Positions 6,819 through 11,892 of a stretch of DNA of 11,892 nucleotides are shown piece after piece. The stretch is from Phycisphaerales bacterium UBA3190 (GTDB lineage: Bacteria; Planctomycetota; Phycisphaerae; Phycisphaerales; UBA1924), in the NCBI GenBank assembly GCA_002364005.1, contig DEXG01000036.1:81723-93614 (forward strand). The letters run 5' to 3'. The translations under genes were made by a program, and so were the position numbers. The notes beneath the pieces are model-generated. The model saw only the letters and a list, made by a program, of their open reading frames with translations. It was not told the DNA's origin and did no database searches. Every line of letters begins with the position of its first letter. The first letter of the stretch is position 1.

Positions 6819-7270
6819 CTACTGGAACAACTCGACCCGATCCAGCACCGGTTTGAGGAGGCGGGACCAGGTGCCGTTGCTTGTGAGTGTGTCGGATTGG
6901 GTGAGGAAGGCGGTGTTGGCTTCGGTGAGCTTGGGGCCGAAGGCCTCCCAGAGCCATTGGCGTTCTTCGGGGGTGGTGCTGGCGAGGGTTTGATAGGCAG
7001 ATTTGAGCTGGTCGATGGTGGGCTGGATCTCGTCGATGAAGGCGATCACGCCCTGGATGCTATTGATGTCACCAGCATGGAGGCGAGGTCGGTGAGGTTG
7101 GCGATGTAGTTGTTGGCCGCGTCTTTGATGAGCGGGGAGAGGAGATCCATGGCCGTGGGGGAGTTGAGAAGGTCGCGGATCTGTGAGGATTCGCAGGCGG
7201 TCATGGATGTGAGGGGTGCGATGATCGCGGTGCAACAGACGACAGAGGTTAGGAGTAGGCGGCGTGGCAT
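6819..7270 (-). pseudogene. Small exported (possibly lipo-) protein interrupted by a one-base frameshift
   Basis: The ATG at 7270 (MPRRLLLTSVVCC) follows GGGAG by 7 nt (bases 7278-7282) and begins a signal peptide ending SMTAC, a weak lipobox. The helical sequence ESSQIRDLLNSPTAMDLL and IKDAANNYIANLTDLASML then continues. After DLASML the frame runs into a stop at 7046. The other frame picks up at once with GDINSIQGVIAFIDEIQPT and ends at 6819 with RLLKPVLDRVELFQ. Adding a single G on the coding strand, where the plus strand reads CC at 7072-7073, would restore one 150-residue protein reading DLASMLGDINS. Both halves look like one amphipathic helical protein. The break may be a real mutation or a sequencing error in a G run. 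I see no slippery heptamer for programmed frameshifting. Function unknown. Confidence 0.75.
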
Positions 7271-7334
7271 GGTGGTGCTCCCTAGGTGGTGGTTGTGTTC
7301 AGGGTACACGGGATTGGTGGGGGAGGTGTTTTCA

Positions 7335-7361
7335 CCACAGAGGGCACAGAGGACACAGAGG
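7335..7361 (+). repeat. Three tandem 9-bp repeats, consensus NCACAGAGG
   Basis: Three units stand head to tail: CCACAGAGG, GCACAGAGG and ACACAGAGG, preceded by TTCAC. The run has no coding potential. It resembles the short CACAGAGG-type tandem elements seen between genes in many environmental bacterial genomes. That likeness is from memory and was not searched. Confidence 0.75.
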
Positions 7362-7400
7362 GGGAGGCAGAGTGGAAGAGGGGGTGAAGAGCATGCAGGG

Positions 7401-7429
7401 GACTTTGTTGCCAGCATTGCACCCGGCGT
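7401..7429 (+). repeat. Interspersed repeat, copy A (29 bp)
   Basis: GACTTTGTTGCCAGCATTGC continues with ACCCGGCGT. It matches copy B at 7508-7536 at 25 of 29 positions, in the same orientation, 107 bp apart. Together with the hairpin GGAGCC/GGCTCC at 7470-7484 and the block at 7483-7503, it makes 7397-7546 a composite of repeat fragments. Confidence 0.75.
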
Positions 7430-7469
7430 GGAACTCTGAGTTGGATGTGGCTGGTTGATCGATCCTGAA

Positions 7470-7484
7470 GGAGCCGGGGGCTCC
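7470..7484 (+). other. Small perfect hairpin within the repeat cluster
   Basis: GGAGCC (7470-7475) and GGCTCC (7479-7484) pair around a GGG loop. It directly abuts the repeat block that recurs at 8462-8482. It is probably part of the same intergenic repeat rather than a terminator, as no T run follows. Confidence 0.5.
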
Positions 7485-7503
7485 ATCGGGCCACCCGCCA
7501 TGG
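7483..7503 (+). repeat. Interspersed repeat block, upstream copy
   Basis: This 21-bp block begins CCATCGGGCCACCCGCCA. It matches 8462-8482 at 19 of 21 positions in direct orientation. The two copies bracket the membrane-protein gene 7547-8389. The block is itself a loose inverted repeat (CCAT...ATGG, CGGG...CCCG). Confidence 0.75.
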
Positions 7504-7507
7504 AGGA

Positions 7508-7536
7508 GACTTTGTCACCTGCATGGCACCCGGCGT
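7508..7536 (+). repeat. Interspersed repeat, copy B (29 bp), carrying promoter elements
   Basis: It begins GACTTTGTCACC and ends GCACCCGGCGT, with 25 of 29 positions matching copy A. It holds the TTGTCA -35 box, and its last base is the first T of the TATGAT -10 box of the downstream gene. Copy A lacks a comparable -10 box, so the promoter is complete only at this copy. Confidence 0.75.
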
Positions 7537-7541
7537 ATGAT
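7512..7541 (+). promoter_or_regulatory. Sigma-70-like promoter of the 7547 gene
   Basis: The -35 box TTGTCA (7512-7517) matches TTGACA at five of six positions. The -10 box TATGAT (7536-7541) matches TATAAT at five of six. The spacer is 18 nt. The ATG lies only 5 nt after the -10 box and no Shine-Dalgarno exists, so the mRNA should be leaderless. Confidence 0.65.
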
Positions 7542-7546
7542 TCACT

Positions 7547-8389
7547 ATGGCAATTCAAACAGAAAGCATCGCGGAATCACTCAAGCGAATTGCTGATATG
7601 GCTGAAGCATCTTCGCAGCGAGGATATGACGAAGTGAGCATAGTCGCCATTTCGGCATTGCTAACTTTTTTCTTCAGCTTGTTGATTTTAGGACTGTCTT
7701 CGCGAAAGCAGCGGAAAATGCATGAAAGCTCGCTTCGACATCAATCAGCGATGTTTTCTCGTCAGCAAGCAGATCAGATAGAACTCTTTATCGAACAAAA
7801 TGATCGCGACGATGACAGACATCGACTTCAATTGGCTTCGCAGGAACTGAGCATCCTCTTAGACCAGCTAAGCGCATCGTATTACGCATATGTCGAAGCT
7901 CTTGTAATGCACGAGCACATCAAAGCTGTCGAGGCTGGGAGCGAAGAGGAAACCAAAGATCATGATGAGTTGAAGAGAACCGTAGCTCGATACGGAGGCG
8001 GTTACATGAAGGGTGCGGCCAAGCTCTCTATGTCGGCATCGCTTCTAACCGCATACATTGATGAATCCGACTTCACTTCCATGCTCGAACTTGCAGCCCT
8101 ATGGCAAAAAAGCTTGTACGGCCCAACTCGCAATTATGGCAATATCGATCTAGACGGGATGCGGGCCAACCAGCTCAATATTTATCAGTTTATTGTGACT
8201 AATCTATCTGCCATCCTGTTCAAGAAAGTTGGCAGCAAACACCTTGAAGCCGTGCGCATTAACATCAATAACATGAAGAACAAGCTTACCGAGTACATTT
8301 CAACGATAGAGCCGAATGCCTTTCAGCAGCCAGAGGTGATTCCCTTAAGCGATTACAAGAGTGGGCAAGCCAGCGGAAAAAATACTTGA
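7547..8389 (+). CDS. Single-pass membrane protein of unknown function, AT-rich, probably acquired
   Basis: The protein has 280 residues beginning MAIQTESIAE. One membrane helix spans about residues 30-50 (SIVAISALLTFFFSLLILGL). A strongly charged, probably coiled-coil stretch (about 52-125) follows. The rest is mostly helical and soluble, including YGGGYMKGAAKLSMSASLL (149-167) and NIYQFIVTNLSAILFKK (211-227). I see no enzymatic motif and recognise no family; a single anchor plus a cytoplasmic helical body would suit a sensor or scaffold. Its base composition differs from its neighbours: the row 7741-7800 has 23 G+C in 60 bases, against 39 of 60 in 10141-10200. Start choice: a strong -10 box sits 5 nt before the ATG and there is no Shine-Dalgarno. 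The gene is bracketed by the repeat copies at 7483 and 8462 and converges on the nuclease-like gene. Confidence 0.78.
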   Translation: MAIQTESIAESLKRIADMAEASSQRGYDEVSIVAISALLTFFFSLLILGLSSRKQRKMHESSLRHQSAMFSRQQADQIELFIEQNDRDDDRHRLQLASQELSILLDQLSASYYAYVEALVMHEHIKAVEAGSEEETKDHDELKRTVARYGGGYMKGAAKLSMSASLLTAYIDESDFTSMLELAALWQKSLYGPTRNYGNIDLDGMRANQLNIYQFIVTNLSAILFKKVGSKHLEAVRININNMKNKLTEYISTIEPNAFQQPEVIPLSDYKSGQASGKNT

Positions 8390-8461
8390 GGCAAATACTA
8401 CGAGTCGTTTAACACCCGGCTGCACGAGATTCTCTATCGCTTTTCGAGTTGAAGGAATTCG

Positions 8462-8482
8462 CCATCGGGGCACCCGCCATCG
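8462..8482 (+). repeat. Interspersed repeat block, downstream copy
   Basis: It begins CCATCGGGGCACCCGCCA and matches the copy at 7483-7503 at 19 of 21 positions, in the same orientation. It lies in the 96-bp gap between the two convergent AT-rich genes, ending 4 bp before the stop of the minus-strand one. The rest of that gap holds nothing I can identify. Confidence 0.75.
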
Positions 8483-8485
8483 TTC

Positions 8486-9340
8486 TTACATACTTTGATT
8501 GACTGCTATCGATTTACCGTCTAAATCAAACTTTACCCATTCAGCGACTAATTGGCCTGCACGCAGTTGCTCGTGACTCAGTCGTGCAAACTCAACATGA
8601 GGAATCCAGCTTGGGTCAAAAGAAAGTGGCGGCTTGGGATGAAGTATCCCGAAGATATTGGCGTCGGGTGGCACTAGGCCGAAGCCGCCCACGATAAGCG
8701 CACATATACCTCTAGTACTGAACGAAGCGTCCTCTCGAAAGAACACAGAGTTTTTAAAATGTGTGACATTTCTAACGCTACCCACAGTTTCGCCAGACTC
8801 GGCGTCAAACGGAGCAGACAGTTTCTCTGTGCCCCAAAGAAAATGGCATGCTTCGAGCTTGCCGATGCATATAGCACTGGCCTGAAAATGGAGAGTAGTT
8901 ACAAATAGAACGGCGGGGTGATTACGACGAGAGACCTGAGGCGTCTTATTGCGGCACTTTCTATAAATATTCTTTGTCAATAGCCCGTAGTACTGGAAAC
9001 CAGATTGAGGGTCCAGATGATGTGTTAGGCCTGTAGAGCGAGTGACAGTCTCGATTGACAGGTTAGTCACTTCGACCAAGAATTTGTGCCCATGGTGTTC
9101 AAAAAGTAGATCAGGGCCTCCAGTGCTGGGATCCTCATTTAAACTAACAGATTCGCATCGACAGGCAAGGTAATCGAATACTACCGCTTCAGCTATTGCG
9201 CCTTCGGACGTACCGCTATCAGTTGACTTGATCCGTTTCTGCCACTGAGAATGAGTGACACGATTTTGTTTCGCTAGCCAAACATCAAAGGCTGCTATCG
9301 ATTCTGAATGTGCAACTCGAAGATCGCTTATCTTCGTCAC
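8486..9340 (-). CDS. PD-(D/E)XK-type nuclease-like protein, overlapping the mutase gene by GTGA
   Basis: The protein has 284 residues from a GTG start at 9340. The frame continues upstream to 9766, but that part is a shadow of the mutase gene. No other Met occurs in the protein before its last residue, so GTG at 9340 (or the adjacent GTG at 9343) is the only sensible start. The start and the mutase stop share GTGA, as in translational coupling. Visible motifs are SEGAIAEAVVFDYLA (Glu46, Glu51), STGGPDLLF (Asp77) and KFLVEVTNL (Glu90-Val-Thr92), then LLTKNIYRK (Lys124). The order E...PD...ExT...K is that of a restriction-endonuclease-like fold. The usual ExK lysine is Thr here, so the active site is either variant or lost. 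The composition is AT-rich (26 G+C of 60 in 9121-9180), unlike the mutase. The role is unknown; DNA cleavage in defence or repair is a guess from the fold. Confidence 0.7.
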   Translation of the reverse strand: MTKISDLRVAHSESIAAFDVWLAKQNRVTHSQWQKRIKSTDSGTSEGAIAEAVVFDYLACRCESVSLNEDPSTGGPDLLFEHHGHKFLVEVTNLSIETVTRSTGLTHHLDPQSGFQYYGLLTKNIYRKCRNKTPQVSRRNHPAVLFVTTLHFQASAICIGKLEACHFLWGTEKLSAPFDAESGETVGSVRNVTHFKNSVFFREDASFSTRGICALIVGGFGLVPPDANIFGILHPKPPLSFDPSWIPHVEFARLSHEQLRAGQLVAEWVKFDLDGKSIAVNQSM

Positions 9341-11073
9341 CACTCGGGCCCGCCGGTGTAGCGGCCGTAGATGTCGGCCATGGCCTGGACCATTTCGCCG
9401 AGGGTGCAGTTGGCGAGGGCGCCTTCGACCAAGCTGGGCATGACATTGTCGCCGTTGCGGGCGGCTTCGCGGATGGTGTCGAGGGCTTGGGCGGTTGCTT
9501 TGGCGTCTCGGCGGTCTTTGAACTCCTGGAGGCGCTGGACCTGAACGGTTTCGACTTCTTCGGAGATGGTGAGGATGTCGATCTGGCGGTCTTCGTTGGG
9601 GTCGATGTATTCGTTGACGCCGACGATTGTGCGGTCGCCCGCTTCGCATTCTTCGGAGAAGCGATAGGACGCCTCGGCGATCTTGCGCCGGAAGTAGCCC
9701 TTGTGGATGCCTTGGACGCAGCCGCCGTCGTCGATGGTGGAGGTGGCGGCATGCTCGGGCTGCCATGGGCCGCGGCCCATGTTGTCGATTTCCTCGATGT
9801 AGGCGAGTGCTTCTGCCTCGACCTTGTCGGTGAGGGCTTCCATGAAGTAGGAGCCGCCGAGGGGGTCAACGGTTCGGGTGACCCCGGTTTCATGGGCGAG
9901 GATCTGCTGGGTTCGCAGGGCGATGGTGACGGCTTCCTCGGTTGGCAGGCCGAGGGTTTCGTCCATGGAGTCGGTATGCAGCGACTGACACCCGCCCAGC
10001 ACACCGGCCATGGCCTGGTAGGCGACGCGGACGATGTTGTTGTAGGGCTGCTGCTCGGTCAGCGAGCAACCCGCCGTCTGCACATGGGTCTTCATGAACC
10101 ACGACCGCTCGTTCTTGGCCCCGTACCGGTCCCGCATCATCCGAGCCCAGATCCGACGCGCGGCCCGGAGCTTGGCGATCTCTTCGAAGAACTCGTTGTG
10201 GGCGTTGAAGAAGAAGGAGAGGCGGGGGGCGAACTGGTCGATGTCGAGGCCGCGGATGAGGCAGGCTTCGACATATTCCATACCGTCGCGGAGGGTGAAG
10301 GCGAGCTCCTGGGTTGCGGAGGAGCCGGCCTCGCGGATGTGGTAGCCGGAGATGGAGACGGAGTTCCAGCGTGGGACATGCTGTGATTGGAACTCGATGG
10401 TGTCGACGACGAGCTTAGTTGAGGCCTCAGGCGGGTAGATGAACTCGTTCTGGGCGTGGAACTCTTTGAGGATGTCGTTCTGGAGGGTGCCGCCGAGCTT
10501 GTCCCAGGGGATGTTGCGTTGCTTGGCCATGGCGAGGTACATGGCCCAGATGACGGCTGCGGGCGCGTTGATGGTCTGAGAGACGGTGACCGAGTCGATC
10601 GGGATGTCGGCGTAGAGGCGGTGCATGTCCTCGATGGTGTCGATTGCGACGCCGCACTTTCCGACCTCGCCCAGTGAGAGGGTGTCGTCGGAGTCCCGTC
10701 CCATGAGGGTGGGGAGGTCAAAGGCGGTGGAGAGGCCGGTGTTGGCGGCGGTTTTGGTTTTGGTCTGGTTAAGGATGTACTTGAAGCGCTCGTTGGTATC
10801 GTCGGCCGAGCCAAACCCGGCGAACTGACGCATGGTCCAGAGTCGCGTGCGGTAGCCCTTGGGGAAGAGGCCTCGGGTGTAGGGGAACTGGCCGGGGTTG
10901 GCGATGTCGCGGTCGTAGTTCTGGAGGGACTCGGGGAGGTCATCGGGCGAGTAGAGCGGGTTGAGCACCAGCCCGGAGATGGTGACGGCATTGGGATCGA
11001 CCTTCCCGGTCGAAGGATCAATGCCGGGGCCTGAAATGGAAGGTGTACTCGGGGTCGTAGTCTCGGTGCTCAT
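9337..11073 (-). CDS. B12-dependent acyl-CoA mutase large subunit (methylmalonyl-CoA mutase family, isobutyryl-CoA mutase-like)
   Basis: The protein has 578 residues from MSTETTTPST. It is the TIM-barrel catalytic subunit only; it stops at YTGGPEW with no B12-binding domain, so a separate small subunit must be supplied from elsewhere. It would rearrange the carbon skeleton of an acyl-CoA by a radical mechanism. The family blocks are clear: FPYTRG, RLWTMRQFAGFG, STAFDLPTLMGRDSDD, LGGTLQNDILKEF, WNSVSISGYHIREAGSSATQE, FAPRLSFFF, QSLHTDSMDE and GVTRTVDPLGGS. Residues that set substrate choice are Phe84 (Tyr89 in methylmalonyl-CoA mutase) and Gln208 (Arg207). His245 matches His244. Phe plus Gln is the isobutyryl-CoA/n-butyryl-CoA mutase pair; 2-hydroxyisobutyryl-CoA mutase has Ile plus Gln and an Asp where this has Ala117. 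The start at 11073 is set by GGAG 9 nt upstream and by the promoter at 11108-11136, which excludes the longer frame to 11136. Confidence 0.9.
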   Translation of the reverse strand: MSTETTTPSTPSISGPGIDPSTGKVDPNAVTISGLVLNPLYSPDDLPESLQNYDRDIANPGQFPYTRGLFPKGYRTRLWTMRQFAGFGSADDTNERFKYILNQTKTKTAANTGLSTAFDLPTLMGRDSDDTLSLGEVGKCGVAIDTIEDMHRLYADIPIDSVTVSQTINAPAAVIWAMYLAMAKQRNIPWDKLGGTLQNDILKEFHAQNEFIYPPEASTKLVVDTIEFQSQHVPRWNSVSISGYHIREAGSSATQELAFTLRDGMEYVEACLIRGLDIDQFAPRLSFFFNAHNEFFEEIAKLRAARRIWARMMRDRYGAKNERSWFMKTHVQTAGCSLTEQQPYNNIVRVAYQAMAGVLGGCQSLHTDSMDETLGLPTEEAVTIALRTQQILAHETGVTRTVDPLGGSYFMEALTDKVEAEALAYIEEIDNMGRGPWQPEHAATSTIDDGGCVQGIHKGYFRRKIAEASYRFSEECEAGDRTIVGVNEYIDPNEDRQIDILTISEEVETVQVQRLQEFKDRRDAKATAQALDTIREAARNGDNVMPSLVEGALANCTLGEMVQAMADIYGRYTGGPEW

Positions 11074-11107
11074 TGACGGGATCTCCGGGGTTCGGGGGGA
11101 CTCCTCT

Positions 11108-11136
11108 ATTGTACGGCCACACGGGCCTGGTTCCAA
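11108..11136 (-). promoter_or_regulatory. Sigma-70-like promoter of the mutase gene
   Basis: On the minus strand, TTGGAA (11136-11131) and TACAAT (11113-11108) are separated by exactly 17 nt. Transcription would start near 11101, giving a leader of about 28 nt with GGAG 9 nt before the ATG at 11073. This is one of the two best promoter matches in the window. Confidence 0.65.
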
Positions 11137-11425
11137 GTCCGCCCCCAGCTACCCCCAGCCACCCCCGCAGCGTGGAATCGCGTCATCGAGCAGACTTTAT
11201 CCTGCACGATGCGACCACCATCCTCGCAGCAGGCCCAGCATCCCCTCCCCAGAGCCACGCACAAAACCACGCGTGATCTCGCAACGCGAGAAGCATGGTG
11301 TCTCAGGTTCGTAACTGAGAAATAAATATTTTATTTGCAACCATATGCAACCCTGCTCGGATAGCCATTGATCGTGTTTGTCACGATGCGCCATTCGGCG
11401 CAAAGCTGCTTGAAAGGAAATCGGA
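11137..11425 (+). promoter_or_regulatory. Intergenic region with stacked hairpins before the last gene
   Basis: No gene is visible here. On the plus strand it holds a series of short perfect inverted repeats: TCTCGC/GCGAGA (11277-11291), TCTCAG/CTGAGA (11301-11320), AATAAA/TTTATT (11321-11335), ATCGTG/CACGAT (11371-11387) and TGCGCC/GGCGCA (11387-11402). The last two abut and lie just before the ribosome site AAAGGA (11413-11418). A direct repeat TGCAACC occurs twice, at about 11337 and 11347. The AT-rich block at 11318-11336 stands out in this GC-rich setting and may be part of the promoter. I cannot fix a -35/-10 pair. Confidence 0.5.
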
Positions 11426-11892
11426 ATGAAACAGCGAAACCCTCTCGTCATTTGTACCATGGTTGGAACCGTCGCGTCGCTCAACGCGATGGCGAGTGCA
11501 TCGAATACGCCCACAACCCTGAGCCCAAACCTGGGCAATGTCCAGCAGATCGCACACATCTATTACAATGTGGCCAGCGGCGAACGCGTAGTCACCGTCC
11601 TTGGTGATTCGCAGACCGCTCCGGCCGACACGGGCAACAGCGTCCCGATCTGGGCTTCGACCGGCGGCAACCCTTGTGCGGATCAGGGCTACACCAGCTC
11701 GTTCTACTTTGCCGTCGATGATCCGACCAACACCTCAATGGGCGGCGCCACGCCGCTGGCCACCCAAGTCACCGTGCTGGACATGGGCGATCTCGCTCTG
11801 GACACCGTTGTTGACTGCGTGCAGGTGAACTGGGTTGTTTCGCACCCCGACACCGACACTGACAGCGACTCGATCGGTGACGGCGTCGAAGA
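11426..11892 (+). CDS. Secreted protein, N-terminal part, entering an Asp-rich calcium-binding repeat; runs off the window
   Basis: The ATG at 11426 follows AAAGGA by 7 nt. It opens a frame that stays open to the window end (155 residues seen). Residues 1-25 are a signal peptide (MKQRNPLVICTMVGTVASLN, then AMASA). The next 115 residues look like a beta-rich exported domain with two Cys (84 and 131) that could form a disulfide. No family is recognised. The last visible residues, HPDTDTDSDSIGDGVE, have the D-x-D-x-D...D..E spacing of a thrombospondin type-3-like calcium-binding repeat. This suggests a longer extracellular protein, possibly with a surface-anchoring domain further on. The gene is divergent from the mutase across a hairpin-rich gap. 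Confidence 0.78.
   Translation, partial: MKQRNPLVICTMVGTVASLNAMASASNTPTTLSPNLGNVQQIAHIYYNVASGERVVTVLGDSQTAPADTGNSVPIWASTGGNPCADQGYTSSFYFAVDDPTNTSMGGATPLATQVTVLDMGDLALDTVVDCVQVNWVVSHPDTDTDSDSIGDGVE

Noticed and set aside
7335..7536. Possible CRISPR array
   Set aside because: The repeats are either 9-bp tandem units without spacers or just two imperfect 29-bp copies; no regular repeat-spacer pattern and no cas genes.
7483..8482. Insertion sequence with the 21-bp blocks as terminal repeats
   Set aside because: The blocks are direct, not inverted, and the enclosed protein has no transposase features (no DDE or HUH motif; it has a membrane helix).
9341..9766. N-terminal extension of the nuclease-like protein upstream of the mutase stop
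   Set aside because: The translation there is Arg/His/Pro-rich shadow of the mutase frame; motif-bearing sequence starts only after the GTGA overlap.
9310..10386. Long plus-strand frame (358 codons) opposite the mutase gene
   Set aside because: It is antisense to a strongly conserved mutase; the translation is low-complexity, rich in Gly/Val/Asp, with no motif. GC-rich genes commonly leave such shadow frames.
11074..11136. N-terminal extension of the mutase to an ATG at 11136
   Set aside because: It would start inside the -35 box of a well-spaced promoter, and the ATG at 11073 has its own GGAG site.
11197..11559. Minus-strand 120-codon frame overlapping the start of the last gene
   Set aside because: It overlaps a secreted-protein start that has a good ribosome site and signal peptide; the frame itself shows no motif or initiation signal.

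Overview
The window looks like ordinary chromosome of a GC-rich, Gram-negative-type bacterium, most likely a planctomycete of the Phycisphaerae group. The reasons are a secreted protein ending in a PEP-CTERM sorting tail of the VPAP / glycine-leucine helix / RRRR type, several small exported proteins with no obvious family, a TPR-plus-esterase protein, and a secreted protein running into an Asp-rich calcium-binding repeat. This assignment is an inference from gene style, not from a marker gene.

Layout. 1-1436 (+): the C-terminal part of an asparagine synthetase and, overlapping its stop, a small DUF1294 membrane protein. 1433-3184 (-): an MTA/SAH nucleosidase followed by a secreted TPR/alpha-beta-hydrolase esterase. 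3292-3915 (+): a Sel1-repeat exported protein. 3964-4803 (-) and 4961-5776 (+): a divergent pair, one unknown secreted protein and one unknown multi-pass membrane protein with an HExxH motif and five clustered cysteines. 6015-6692 (+): a PEP-CTERM protein with a clean intrinsic terminator. 6819-7270 (-): a small exported protein broken by a one-base frameshift. 7320-7546: a repeat-rich intergenic stretch. 7547-8389 (+) and 8486-9340 (-): two convergent, AT-richer genes, an unknown single-pass membrane protein and a PD-(D/E)XK-type nuclease-like protein. 9337-11073 (-): the large subunit of a B12-dependent acyl-CoA mutase whose specificity residues match isobutyryl-CoA mutase rather than methylmalonyl-CoA mutase. 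11426 to the end (+): the start of a secreted protein.

How the parts relate. There is no single large system. The most notable points are these. The nuclease-like gene begins on the last four bases of the mutase gene (GTGA overlap), where a B12-binding subunit or MeaB-type chaperone might be expected. The AT-rich pair 7547-9340 looks acquired. A repeated element flanks the membrane-protein gene and carries its promoter.

Translation starts fall into two classes. Six genes have a Shine-Dalgarno sequence 7-9 nt before the ATG. Four others have no Shine-Dalgarno but a TAnnnT -10 box only 5-7 nt before the ATG, which suggests leaderless mRNAs.
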